DNA of 64,000 bases from Armatimonas rosea (GCF_014202505.1 NZ_JACHGW010000001.1:310001-374000), one strand, 5' to 3'. Numbered from the stretch's first letter, positions 32,675-41,398 are shown. Translations and numbers: made by a program. The notes: generated from the letters alone by a model not told the origin.

Positions 32675-34744
32675 ATGGCACGGATCGCGGATCGGCTGGC
32701 GGCGACGCGGCGGCGGGTGGTGGGGCGAGAGAGCGAGCGGGCGCTGTTGCACGCGGCCCTAGTCGCGCCGGAACCTTCGTTTTGCGTCCTGAGTGTCTTT
32801 GGCCCGGGTGGGGTGGGGAAGACCACGCTTCTCAACACCTACGCCGCTCTCTGCACAGAGCTTGCAGTCCCCTGTGTCGCACTCTCAGGGCAGGAGCTCG
32901 AGCCCACCCCCGAGGGCTTTCGCTTCGCCCTGCAACGCGCGGGCTTCCAGGAAAACGCGATCGGTCGGCAGGTGCTGCTGGTCGATAGCTACGAGACGAT
33001 CCAGCCGCTGGAGAGCTGGCTCCGTAGCACCCTGATCCCCGAGCTTCCGGGCGAGACGCTGGTGGTGCTGGCGGGGCGCAAGCCGGTCGCCCCGGCGTGG
33101 CGCGCCGATCCGGACTGGCAGGGGCTGGTGCGGGTGCTACCCCTGCGCAACCTCAGCCCCGATGAGAGCAGGGAGTTTCTGGAGCGGAGTGGCATTCCCC
33201 CTGGGCTCCACCCCGAGCTGCTGGCCTCAACGCACGGCTACCCGCTCGCGCTCACCCTCGCCCGCGATCTCTACGAGCAGCAGGGGGAGGCGGCGTTCCG
33301 TGCGCCCGAGCCCTCGCCCGACCTGGTGCAGCAGCTGATCGAGCGCCTCCTCGACGACACCCCAACTTCCCTGCACCGCGCGGCGCTGGAGGCATCGGCA
33401 CTGGTGCGGGTGACCACCGAGCCCATTCTGAGCCGCTTGCTGGAGTGCGACGAGAGCGAGACGCGGCCCCTCTTCGACTGGCTCTGCTCCCTCTCACTGA
33501 TCGAGTCGGCCCAGCCGGGAGTCTCGCCCCACCCCGTGGCCCGCGATGCCCTGCTCGCCGACCTGCGCTGGCGCAACCCAGACCGCTGGGCGCAGCTCCA
33601 CCGCCGCGCCCGTCGCTACTACGGCGAGCGGATCGCCGAGGCCAGCGAGCGCGAGCAGCAGCGCCTGCTCTGGGACTATGTCTTTCTGCACCGTGACAAC
33701 CCCGTGATCCAGTCCGCCTTCACCTGGCAAGACGCCGGTGCCTACGCCGATAGCCCTCGCCCCGACGAAGCCCCGCTCCTGGAGAGCTGGGTGGAGAAGC
33801 ACGAGGGGCCGCTAGCGGCGCAGCGCTTCCGGCACTGGTGGGGCCACCCCGCACAGACCACCCTGGTCTTTCGTGGCGGTGAGGGGAACGCTCCCCTGGG
33901 CTTTGTGCTCTGGCTCGCGCTGGAGAGAGTGCTGCCTGAGGACCGCGCCCTCGACCCGCTTGTTGACAGTGCCCTCGCCTTTGTGGAGAGCAGTGCGCCG
34001 CTACGCCCCGGCGAGACCGCGACCTACTTCCGGTTCTGGATGGCGGCCGATACCTACCACACGGTCTCGCCCGTGCAGAGCCTGGTGATGGTCAATACGG
34101 TCCGGCACTACCTGGTCACCCCGCGCCTGGCCTACAGCTTCTTCCCCATCCGCGACCCCGCACGCTGGGAGCCGGTCTTTGCCTACGCCGAGGCCAAGCG
34201 CTGCCCGCCCGCCGAATCCGCCGCCGATGGCTTCCCGCTCGGTGTCTTCACCCACGACTGGCGTGTCCAGCCGCCCGCCGAGTGGCTGCGTGTGCTCGGG
34301 GAGAAAGAAGTGGCGGGGAGCACCACCCAGACTCGCCCCACCCCGGCGGAGACCTACCTCGTGCTGAGCCGCCCCGCCTTCGAGGGCGCCCTACGAGACG
34401 CGCTCAAGCACCTGGACCGGCTAGAGACCCTGGCACAGAGCCCACTCCTGCGCTCACGAGTTGTCGCAGAGCGGACACGGGGAAGTGAGGCCTCTCCTCA
34501 AGAGCGGGCCTCCGTACTCCAGAGCCTGATCCGTGAGACCGCGACCGGGCTCCAAGGTCACCCCAAGCGCGAGCGCGCCTACCGGGCCCTGCTCCACACC
34601 TATGTCCGCCCCGCGCCCACCCAAGAGAAGGCCGCCGAGCTGCTCGACCTGCCCTTTAGCACCTACCGCCGCCACCTTGCGGAGGGAATCGCGCTCCTCA
34701 CCGAGACCCTCTGGCTCCAGGAGCTCGGGGAGGCGCTGAAGTAG
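32675..34744 (+). CDS. STAND-like P-loop ATPase with C-terminal HTH, 689 aa
   Basis: N-terminal NTPase: VGRESERALL, Walker A FGPGGVGKTT (Lys49), Walker-B-like VLLVDSYETIQ, then VVLAGRKPVAP and a STAND-style DEsREFLERSGI...GYPLALTLA module. A winged-helix region (SLHRAALEASALVRVTTEPILSRLL) follows. The middle (about 370-560; QTTLVFRGGEGNAPLGFVLWLALE) has strands suggestive of a GNAT-like fold. The C-terminus (THR EKAAELLDLPFSTYRRHLAEGIALL) is helix-turn-helix-like. Such proteins are probably ATP-dependent signalling switches. It is a separate transcription unit from the 6659 homologue and has no CHAT gene beside it. Confidence 0.75.
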   Translation: MARIADRLAATRRRVVGRESERALLHAALVAPEPSFCVLSVFGPGGVGKTTLLNTYAALCTELAVPCVALSGQELEPTPEGFRFALQRAGFQENAIGRQVLLVDSYETIQPLESWLRSTLIPELPGETLVVLAGRKPVAPAWRADPDWQGLVRVLPLRNLSPDESREFLERSGIPPGLHPELLASTHGYPLALTLARDLYEQQGEAAFRAPEPSPDLVQQLIERLLDDTPTSLHRAALEASALVRVTTEPILSRLLECDESETRPLFDWLCSLSLIESAQPGVSPHPVARDALLADLRWRNPDRWAQLHRRARRYYGERIAEASEREQQRLLWDYVFLHRDNPVIQSAFTWQDAGAYADSPRPDEAPLLESWVEKHEGPLAAQRFRHWWGHPAQTTLVFRGGEGNAPLGFVLWLALERVLPEDRALDPLVDSALAFVESSAPLRPGETATYFRFWMAADTYHTVSPVQSLVMVNTVRHYLVTPRLAYSFFPIRDPARWEPVFAYAEAKRCPPAESAADGFPLGVFTHDWRVQPPAEWLRVLGEKEVAGSTTQTRPTPAETYLVLSRPAFEGALRDALKHLDRLETLAQSPLLRSRVVAERTRGSEASPQERASVLQSLIRETATGLQGHPKRERAYRALLHTYVRPAPTQEKAAELLDLPFSTYRRHLAEGIALLTETLWLQELGEALK

Positions 34745-35173
34745 CTAGCGCGTGTAGATATCGGAGAACTTGCGGGTCATCCAGCGGCCCGTCAGCTCGA
34801 CCTCGAAGCCGAACTTCTCGTAGAGCGTGTGGGCATCCTTGGTGACCAGCCCCCAGCGCCGACAGCCGAGCGGGAGCAAGTAGGCCTCGATCTCGCTCAT
34901 CAGCTGCTTGCCCAGGCCCCGCCCCTGAAACGCGGGGAGAATAAAGACATCGCAGAGATAGGCAAAGGTCGCGTGGTCGGTGATGAGCCGGGCAAAGCCC
35001 ACTTGCTCCCCCGTGCCGTCGGCGTAGACCCCAAAGCACACGGAGTTCTCGATCGCGCGCCGCTGTAGCTCCTCAGAGATCCCCTGCGCCCAGTACGACT
35101 CTTGGGTGAGGTAGGCGTAGATCACGGCGAAGTCGAGGCGCGCTCGGTCGGTGCTGATCGTGAAGGTCATCAT
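34745..35173 (-). CDS. GNAT-family N-acetyltransferase, 142 aa
   Basis: Compact GNAT fold with VGFARLITDHATFAYLCDVFILPAFQGRGLGKQLMSEIEAYL. The acetyl-CoA-binding Q/RxxGxG/A motif is QGRGLG. The ending (WGLVTKDAHTLYEKFGFEV) is typical of the family. Two Met codons (35173 and 35170) are possible starts. An AT-rich upstream region (TATTATAGAAAATACTATG) may hold its promoter. Acceptor molecule unknown. Its stop abuts the convergent 32675-34744 gene. Confidence 0.9.
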   Translation of the reverse strand: MMTFTISTDRARLDFAVIYAYLTQESYWAQGISEELQRRAIENSVCFGVYADGTGEQVGFARLITDHATFAYLCDVFILPAFQGRGLGKQLMSEIEAYLLPLGCRRWGLVTKDAHTLYEKFGFEVELTGRWMTRKFSDIYTR

Positions 35174-35229
35174 AGTATTTTCTATAATACCGCTAGGAAT
35201 ACAGGGTTAGAGCGGCAAATTTCGTGTGA

Positions 35230-35397
35230 TATACTGCCTACCAGTGAAGTGTTTTGGACTAGCTCTGGCATCGGCTACCCAGGCTGCGGCGGCTCCGGCT
35301 GCTGTGGCCGTGGCGTGATGCTGGGTTTTGTCTGAAGCACTTTAAAACGAGAGACTTCTTTTTAGACCGGCCCACGCAAGTGAGCCGGTCTTTTTTC
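35230..35397 (+). promoter_or_regulatory. Promoter plus structured leader ending in a terminator (candidate attenuator)
   Basis: TATACT at 35230-35235 predicts transcription from about 35242. The RNA would begin with AAGTGTTT (35248-35254 region), which can pair with AAGCACTT near 35336-35343, enclosing ~85 GC-rich bases. Then comes an intrinsic terminator: AGACCGGC (35364-35371) with GCCGGTCT (35384-35391) and TTTTT, only 15 bases before the Lrp-family gene. An earlier CCGGCT could compete with the 3' arm (AGCCGG). Short frames within it read either an Ala/Val-rich or a Cys/Gly-rich peptide. It matches no riboswitch class I recognise; it may also be an independent small RNA. Confidence 0.5.
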
Positions 35398-35411
35398 GTT
35401 TAGAGGAACCT

Positions 35412-35894
35412 ATGGACCTGGAAGTGTTGCGGATTCTGGAGAAGGACGCTCGCCTGAGCGCGGCGCAGCTGGCGGCGATGACGGGCAAGAGCGAGGCGGA
35501 GGTCGCGGCCACGGTGGCAGCGGCGGAGAAGGCGGGCGTGATTCGCTCGTACCGGACGCGGATCGACTGGGAGAAGGCGGGCGCGGGCCGGGTCTATGCC
35601 TTTATCGATGTTGCGGCGCAGCCTGAGCGCGGCACGGGCTACGACCGCATTGCGGAGCGAATCTACCGCTACCCCGAGGTGCACAGTGTCTACCTGGTCT
35701 CCGGCTCGCAAGATCTAAGAGTGGTGGTTGAGGGCAAGACGATGCAGGAAGTCGCGAATTTCGTGGCGGAGAAGCTGGCGACCATCGACGGTGTCCGGGG
35801 GACGGCGACCCACTTTCTGCTGAAGAAGTACAAGGACGACGGCGATATCTTTGGGGAGACGCCCACCGATGAGAGACTGGCGGTGACTCCATGA
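35412..35894 (+). CDS. Lrp/AsnC-family regulator, 160 aa
   Basis: An N-terminal helix-turn-helix (MDLEVLRILEKDARLSAAQLAAMTGKSEAEVAATV) is joined to a RAM/ferredoxin-like effector domain (VYAFIDVAAQ...VHSVYLVSGSQDLRVVVEG). This is the standard architecture, with a slightly longer tail. Binds an amino acid and controls transcription. It overlaps the aminotransferase start by 4 bases (ATGA), so it probably regulates that gene or senses its substrate or product. The preceding leader terminator implies further control by attenuation. Confidence 0.92.
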   Translation: MDLEVLRILEKDARLSAAQLAAMTGKSEAEVAATVAAAEKAGVIRSYRTRIDWEKAGAGRVYAFIDVAAQPERGTGYDRIAERIYRYPEVHSVYLVSGSQDLRVVVEGKTMQEVANFVAEKLATIDGVRGTATHFLLKKYKDDGDIFGETPTDERLAVTP

Positions 35895-37045
35895 AATCCC
35901 TCTCGCATATTGTCGGAAGCACCCCGGCATCGGGGATTCGCCGCTTCTTTGACCTGGTGGCGGAGCTCGACGATGTGATCTCGCTGGGCGTGGGCGAGCC
36001 GGACTATGTCACTCCCTGGCGCATCCGCGAGGCGGCGATCTACTCGCTGGAGAAGGGCCGCACGACCTACACGAGCAACTACGGCCTGCTGGAGCTGCGC
36101 GAAGCTATCGTCGCCAAGCACATCGAGCGCTACGGCACGGGCTGGAACCCGCGCACCGAGGTGCTGGTGACGGTCGGGGTCTCGGAGGCGCTGGACACGG
36201 CCTTTCGCGCGATCCTCAACCCCGGCGACGAAGTCCTGATCCCTGAGCCGTGCTATGTTAGCTACGCCCCCTGTGTCGCGTTTGCCGGCGGCGTTCCCGT
36301 GCCCGTCCCCACCCGGGCCAGCGCGGACTTTGCCACCCACCCGGAGGCGATCGCGGAGCGGATCACGGAGAAGACCAAGGCGATCCTGCTCTCGTACCCG
36401 ACCAACCCGACCGGTGCTGTGATGAGCCGGGAGGGGCTCCAGAAGGTGGTGGACATGGCGGTCGAGCACGATCTCTACATCCTCAGCGATGAGATCTACG
36501 ACCGGCTTTGCTACGACACGGAGCATGTCTCGGTGCCCGCGCTTGCTGGCGCAAAAGACCGGACCATTCTCCTCAATGGCTTCTCCAAGGCCTACGCCAT
36601 GACCGGCTGGCGGATCGGCTACGCCTGCGCGCCCGCGCCGATCATCGAGATGATGATGAAGATCCACCAGTACACCATGCTCTGCGCCCCGATCACCGCG
36701 CAGATCGCCGCGCTGGAGGCCCTCAAGAACGCGGAGCAAGACGCCGCCGAGATGGTCGCCGACTACGACCGCCGCCGTCGTCTTTTCGTCAGGGGCCTCA
36801 ATGAGCTGGGGCTGGAGTGCCGCATGCCTGGCGGGGCGTTCTATGCCTTCCCGAGCATCGAAAAAACGGGCCTCTCGTCCGAGGAGTTCGCCGAGCGCCT
36901 GCTAAAAGAGGAGCGCGTCTTGGTGGTCCCTGGCGATGTCTTCGGCGAGGGCGGCATTGGCCACGTGCGCTGCTGCTACGCCACGGCGACCAACAAGCTC
37001 ACCGAGGCGCTGGAGCGCATGGGGCGGTTCCTCAGCAAGTTATAG
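35891..37045 (+). CDS. Class I/II PLP aminotransferase (aspartate/alanine type), 384 aa
   Basis: Fold-type I aminotransferase of usual length: ISLGVGEPDYVTPW, YTSNYGLLELREAI, YPTNPTGAVMS (substrate-carboxylate region), ILSDEIYDRLCYD (Asp for PLP nitrogen) and LNGFSKAYAMTGWRIGY with the Schiff-base Lys. The C-terminal Arg region is VRCCYA. Transfers an amino group between an L-amino acid and a 2-oxo acid. Coupling to an Lrp/AsnC regulator suggests control by its own substrate. Specific substrate not determined. Ends overlapping the convergent terpene-cyclase-like gene by 6 bases. Confidence 0.92.
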   Translation: MKSLSHIVGSTPASGIRRFFDLVAELDDVISLGVGEPDYVTPWRIREAAIYSLEKGRTTYTSNYGLLELREAIVAKHIERYGTGWNPRTEVLVTVGVSEALDTAFRAILNPGDEVLIPEPCYVSYAPCVAFAGGVPVPVPTRASADFATHPEAIAERITEKTKAILLSYPTNPTGAVMSREGLQKVVDMAVEHDLYILSDEIYDRLCYDTEHVSVPALAGAKDRTILLNGFSKAYAMTGWRIGYACAPAPIIEMMMKIHQYTMLCAPITAQIAALEALKNAEQDAAEMVADYDRRRRLFVRGLNELGLECRMPGGAFYAFPSIEKTGLSSEEFAERLLKEERVLVVPGDVFGEGGIGHVRCCYATATNKLTEALERMGRFLSKL

Positions 37046-38836
37046 CTCGGTTCCCGCTGTCGCTCCAGCGCTGAAGAGAAGGGGATAGAGCCTCTCAAAG
37101 TACCAGAGATTGGCAAAGTAGAACCCGATAGGAGCGGGAGTGTGGTGGTGGCCTTCCTGCAGGTGCTTTCGTACCCACTCCCGACCTTGCGCAAGTGCCG
37201 TGTCGAGCGCGCTCGATTCCCCCGTGGCCCGTCGTGCTTGCGCGAGGGCTTGCAGGGCAAGTCCCGTTTCTTCGAGGGAGGGTCCGACTCCCTGGTCGCC
37301 TCCCCACCCTCCATTGGGGCTCTGTGCCTTGAGGAGCCAGGTGAGCCCTCTCTCTCTGCAGCCCTGTGCGGGCGTCGAGCTCTCCGGGAGGGAGTACAGG
37401 GCGAGGAGCACCCGCGCGGTGCCGTAGGTGGGGTTCTCATCGTGCGGGGCGGCGTGGTTGCCAAACCAGAGCGGGACCCAGGAGCCATCGGGGCGCTGCT
37501 GGCGGGCAAGATAGACCAGTGCCTTCTTGGTGGCCTGGTCGATACGCTGCGGGAGTGGCGTCGGAACCTGCTCTCGCCAGGTGCTCCAGGCGAGGAGGGC
37601 GTGGGCCGTGAGATCGGCGCCGCTTCTGTCAAAGGGCAGAGCGCCCCAGCCACGGCAGAAGGTCGGCATCCCGCCGTCGCGGTTCTGGAGCTCAAGAAGC
37701 CACGTGACCCCGAGCTGCGCGGCAGCGGCCACACCAGGAGCCTCCGGGCCAAGCCGGTGCAGGGCGATCAGCGCCCCCGCGGTATCGTCGGCATCGGGCA
37801 CCCCGCCGGGCAGGTCGGTCCAGGCCCAGCCACCGGGCGCGGCGTGGGTGTAGGGATGCTCCACTCTGTACTGCTGGTTGAGCAGCCAGGTGCGGAGCGT
37901 GTCTTTCTCGTCGGTTGTGAGGGGGAGGGGGCCGCTTGCCGAGAGCGCATTGATGGCCAGAGTCGTCACCCAGGTCGCAAGGTTTGTGTCGATGGGCCAG
38001 CTCCCATCCGGGCGGGCGGAGCGCACGAGGAAATCAAGCCCGGCGGCAACCACCGGGGAGTCGCGCTTGCCCGAGGCAATGAGGCTCATCGTCACGAAGC
38101 TGGTGAGGGGGGCCGCTTCGAGAAAACCCCCGCCCTCGGGCTGGATGGCTTGCAGGAGGGCAAGGGTCTTGGGGCGGGCCCGCTCGCGCAGGGCACGTAG
38201 GATGGGGTTGCCAGTCGGGTGGAGGTGGTGGCCGACCTGCCCGATTGCGATCAGCGCCGGGAGGGCGTAGCTGACAACCGGGAGCTGGAGCCACTGGAAC
38301 CAGGTGTGTGGCAGTGCGGCCAGCTCGAAGGGCAGGCGAGGGATCACGCGCCAGGCCGCTTCGCCGTCGCCAAGCCGGCCTGCCAGAGCGCACATGGTCA
38401 AGATCGGCACCGAAAACGTCCGGTCTTTGCCGTAGCGCGCCGCAATCGTGGCCGCGAGGTGCTCGGGGGTGAGGGCGCCCGCCGCGTTTTTCAGCCAGGC
38501 TTCTGCGGCGGTGATTACGGGGCTTGCCTCGGGCTGGAAGAACGAGAGTGCGGCCCAGCAGAGGGTGGTCGTGCTGATATTGCTGGGGCTGCGGGTCGTG
38601 TCGCCCCAGCCGCCATCGGGGTTTTGTGTCTCGGTCAGCCAGCGCGCGCCGCTGTCGACCAAGGGCGCGAGCTTTTCCCGCTCTGCGCTCGGGAGCGTGG
38701 GGTGGTGCTTGAGATAGAGCGCCAGCGTGAAGCTCGATGTTGCCGTGGAGAGGGCGCTACTGGAGAGGCACCCTATCCAGTGGCCGGTGTCGTTGCGCTC
38801 CGCGAGGAGCAGCTCCTGAGCGGTGGGCGCGCTCAT
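37040..38836 (-). CDS. Squalene-hopene-cyclase-like class II terpene cyclase, 598 aa
   Basis: Alpha-toroid with repeated QW-type motifs (QNPDGGWGDT, RPDGSWPID, QNRDGGMPTF, QRPDGSWVPLWFGN, QSPNGGWGGD) along the whole length. DADD at 348-351, in VPDADDTAGAL, is the DxDD proton donor of class II cyclases. Squalene-hopene cyclases are ~630 aa; this one is slightly short. It would start cyclisation of a polyprenyl chain at the membrane. Final gene of a ten-gene unit, overlapping the upstream start/stop by 4 bases. The substrate may be the product of the prenyl synthase at 39659, not necessarily squalene: no squalene synthase is in view. Confidence 0.85.
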   Translation of the reverse strand: MSAPTAQELLLAERNDTGHWIGCLSSSALSTATSSFTLALYLKHHPTLPSAEREKLAPLVDSGARWLTETQNPDGGWGDTTRSPSNISTTTLCWAALSFFQPEASPVITAAEAWLKNAAGALTPEHLAATIAARYGKDRTFSVPILTMCALAGRLGDGEAAWRVIPRLPFELAALPHTWFQWLQLPVVSYALPALIAIGQVGHHLHPTGNPILRALRERARPKTLALLQAIQPEGGGFLEAAPLTSFVTMSLIASGKRDSPVVAAGLDFLVRSARPDGSWPIDTNLATWVTTLAINALSASGPLPLTTDEKDTLRTWLLNQQYRVEHPYTHAAPGGWAWTDLPGGVPDADDTAGALIALHRLGPEAPGVAAAAQLGVTWLLELQNRDGGMPTFCRGWGALPFDRSGADLTAHALLAWSTWREQVPTPLPQRIDQATKKALVYLARQQRPDGSWVPLWFGNHAAPHDENPTYGTARVLLALYSLPESSTPAQGCRERGLTWLLKAQSPNGGWGGDQGVGPSLEETGLALQALAQARRATGESSALDTALAQGREWVRKHLQEGHHHTPAPIGFYFANLWYFERLYPLLFSAGATAGTEL

Positions 38837-39699
38837 ACGCTCAGGTGCCCCAGCGAGAGTAGGCCGTAGTAGGTGTACTCACAGTCCGGGAGATCGTCGG
38901 TCCAGCTCCCGAAGAAGGCACCCCGGCTGGTCCAGAGCGTGTCGAGAAAGTCCAGACACGGCTCTTTGAGCGTCTCCAGGGGCACTTGCATCCCCGCGAG
39001 CGCGTGGAGAGCCGTCGCGGTGGAGAGCAGGTCGGGGAGGGGGGCAACCGGCGTGGCGCAGAAGCCACCCTCGGCGCAGGCACGCTCCAGCAGCCACTCG
39101 GGGAGCTCGGGCGGGTGGGGCAGGCCTAGCTGGCGGATCAGGGTCGCTGCCGCCGCCGTTGACGGCGTCAGTCCCAGGGGAAAGTTCGCCTCATTGGCGT
39201 AGCCACCGTCGCGTGCCCGGAGCGAGTGGATACAGCCCGCCATCGCCTCGGGGTTGGGGAGGGGGACACCGAGGTCCTGGTAGGCTCCCCAGGCGAGGAA
39301 GCTACAGTAGAGCGTCCCGCAGTCCTGACCGGGCCGCATGTGGTAGCCACCGTCGGCGCTCCGGCACGCTTCGAGCCGCGTGAGGATCGCGTCGGTGGGC
39401 GTTTGTGCTTGGAGGGGCTTTGGCAGGTTCGCCCACGCGCGGGCGAGGCACGTCAGGTGGACAAAGTCCAGCGCCTCGCCGTCGCCGATACGCTGGAGGT
39501 AGGCGTGCAGAGACTCCGTCGGGAGCTCCCGCTGAAGCGCCGCGAGGCCCTCGACCCCGAAGACTGTGTAGTAGAGATCGCTCGCGCCGCCGCGGTCTTG
39601 AAAGCCGCCGTCGGGGTGCTGCTGCTGGGTCAGAAACCCCCCGACAAGCTCTGTTGCCTCACCCAGCAGGCGGGGCGCTAGGCGCGCCACCTGGAGCAT
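38833..39699 (-). CDS. Protein-prenyltransferase-beta/terpene-cyclase-like toroid, 288 aa
   Basis: I prefer ATG 39699 (MLQVARLAPRLLGEA), preceded by GAGG; GTG 39717 is possible. Helical repeats contain PDGGFQDRGGASDLYYTVFGVEGL, SADGGYHMRPGQDCGTLYCSF, ARDGGYANEANFP and DCEYTYYGLLSLGHL. These resemble the beta subunit of protein prenyltransferases and the single-domain relatives of squalene cyclases. There is no DxDD motif. Asp/Cys/His residues at the expected zinc positions (DCEYTYY...GH) are partly present. It may be a cyclase partner, a prenyl-binding subunit or a prenyltransferase. The start overlaps the preceding gene by 41 bases. Confidence 0.72.
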   Translation of the reverse strand: MLQVARLAPRLLGEATELVGGFLTQQQHPDGGFQDRGGASDLYYTVFGVEGLAALQRELPTESLHAYLQRIGDGEALDFVHLTCLARAWANLPKPLQAQTPTDAILTRLEACRSADGGYHMRPGQDCGTLYCSFLAWGAYQDLGVPLPNPEAMAGCIHSLRARDGGYANEANFPLGLTPSTAAAATLIRQLGLPHPPELPEWLLERACAEGGFCATPVAPLPDLLSTATALHALAGMQVPLETLKEPCLDFLDTLWTSRGAFFGSWTDDLPDCEYTYYGLLSLGHLSV

Positions 39700-41377
39700 T
39701 TCGAGCCTCAAACTCACTGCACCAGCCCTTTACTTCCACCTGAAATAGCTTGCCGATCACGCGGCGCAGCAGGCCCTTAAGGCTTGCGTTCTCCAGCTCG
39801 ACGAGGGAGCGAATCGCCTCATCCTTGTAGGACTCCATGAGATCGCGGCTTCGTGTGTCCGCGCCTAGCTCCGTGATCTGGCGGGCGAGGGCGGCGGTGT
39901 CTAGGCGAGAGTCGCGCTTCCAGGCGGCCTCTAAAAGTGCCTTGACCTCCGGGGCCTTGGCGCGCTCGCGGGCGATGGCGAGGGGCATCGACGGTCGCAG
40001 GGCGGAGAGGTCGCTGGGCTCGGACTCGCTCGCTAGATCATGGAGGTCATCTTGGATCTGGTAGGCGATTCCCAGGGCGAGGCTGTAGTTGGCGAGCACC
40101 TCGTGGATGGCATCGTCGGCCTCGGCGTAGGCGGCGCCCAGCTGGAGCGCGACCTCGAAGGCGGGCGAGGTCTTCTGGCGGAAGATATTGGCCACTTGGA
40201 GCGGGGTGAGGGTCTCGGGGTTGCGCATCCATGCCAGCTCCGCGCCCTGCCCGAGACAGAGGGTGCGGTGGCCCTGCGCGGCGATCTTGAGCAGGCGGGC
40301 GCGTGCAGCGGGGGCGGCATCGCTCTCGGCGAGCAGGCGGTAGCCCTCACCCAGCAGAAGGTCCCCCAGGTTCAGCGCGATCGGCACGCCAAACTGCTCG
40401 TGGAGGGTCTTCTCCCCGTAGCGCTGCGCATCGGCGTCCTCGATATCGTCGTGAATGAGCGATGCCTTGTGGAAGCACTCCACCGCGACCGCGATCTTGC
40501 GCAGGCCATCGGGGAGGGGGGCTTCGGAGTCGGACTGGAGGGCTTTGTAGACACAGGCGGTCAGGAACGGGCGCCAGCGCTTGCCGGCTCCGGCCAGCCA
40601 GGTGCGTGCCATGTCGTCGGTGGCACCTTCTGATGGCCCTAGGATGGCTTCGAGCGACTCGGGGGTGAACCAGCTCTCGACCTCCTGGCGCAGGGTATCC
40701 AGGTTGAGGCGGCGGGTCTTGTCCTCGCTGGTGTGGTGGATCACCTCCCAGACCCACTCCAGGTCGATTGTCGTGTCCTTGCAGTCGTCTTGGAGCAGTG
40801 GAATCGCCACACCGGGGACCGCGGCGGCCTCCATGTAGGGGAAGGCGCGCTCCAGCACATTCAGGCAGCTCACCCCCACGATCGCATCGATCTTTCCGGT
40901 CTGGATGATCGCCATCACGATCGCGGAGCCCTCCGCGACCAGCACGGCGTAGCCCAGGCGCTCGGCCTCGTCCTGGAGCTCCTCGATCGAGCAGAGGCCA
41001 CAGCGCTTGCAGAGTAGCCCGAACTCGTCAAATGGGGCGGGGCAGCGGTCCTCGACCCGGAGGCACTTGGGCAAGAGCAGCAGGCGGCGCTCAAAGGGGA
41101 TGGTGGCGAGGGTCTCGCGCCAGGTCTCGTTGTTGATCAGCACCCCGATATAGTCCACATAGCGCCGGTCCCAGCCGTACTGGTCGGCGAAGGTCTCCGC
41201 GTGGGTGCGTAGCTCCGCCTGGGAGAGGGGCGGGGTGGGGGCGACACGCTCGACATAGTCGATGGTCTGCTGGCGGATCAGCTCGCGCTCGGGGCGGGTC
41301 TGGGGGATATTTGCCTGTGGCTGGCGCTCGGGGCGCTGGGGCACGGGACGCGGGAGGATTGTCAGGGGTATTGCCAT
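39659..41377 (-). CDS. DUF116-polyprenyl diphosphate synthase fusion, 572 aa
   Basis: Residues ~90-215 match the DUF116 pattern: LLLPKCLRVEDRC, then FGLLCKRCGLC (Cys123/126/129), AIVMAIIQTGKIDAIVGVSCLNVLERAFP and LLQDDC. Residues ~240-560 are an isoprenyl synthase: AGAGKRWRP (263-270), first Asp-rich motif DDIED (310-314) and second motif DDLHD (443-447). All residues needed for trans-prenyl transfer are present. The Cys set suggests a metal or Fe-S site. Long-chain or geranylgeranyl product length cannot be read reliably. It sits 21 bases after the radical SAM gene and before two toroid genes, so it likely supplies their substrate. Confidence 0.88.
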   Translation of the reverse strand: MAIPLTILPRPVPQRPERQPQANIPQTRPERELIRQQTIDYVERVAPTPPLSQAELRTHAETFADQYGWDRRYVDYIGVLINNETWRETLATIPFERRLLLLPKCLRVEDRCPAPFDEFGLLCKRCGLCSIEELQDEAERLGYAVLVAEGSAIVMAIIQTGKIDAIVGVSCLNVLERAFPYMEAAAVPGVAIPLLQDDCKDTTIDLEWVWEVIHHTSEDKTRRLNLDTLRQEVESWFTPESLEAILGPSEGATDDMARTWLAGAGKRWRPFLTACVYKALQSDSEAPLPDGLRKIAVAVECFHKASLIHDDIEDADAQRYGEKTLHEQFGVPIALNLGDLLLGEGYRLLAESDAAPAARARLLKIAAQGHRTLCLGQGAELAWMRNPETLTPLQVANIFRQKTSPAFEVALQLGAAYAEADDAIHEVLANYSLALGIAYQIQDDLHDLASESEPSDLSALRPSMPLAIARERAKAPEVKALLEAAWKRDSRLDTAALARQITELGADTRSRDLMESYKDEAIRSLVELENASLKGLLRRVIGKLFQVEVKGWCSEFEARNAPGGAPSAPPAG

Positions 41378-41398
41378 TTGTCTTCGTGTCTTTCGGGG

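Noticed and set aside
35244-35335. Confident RiPP precursor (Cys/Gly-rich peptide)
   Set aside because: No modification enzyme is adjacent, no ribosome site is seen, and the sequence is better explained as a structured leader.
37040-38836. Ordinary squalene-hopene cyclase of a standard hopanoid cluster
   Set aside because: The DxDD and QW motifs fit, but the neighbours are not hopanoid genes (no squalene synthase, hpnC/D/E), and a dedicated prenyl synthase precedes it; kept as SHC-like only.
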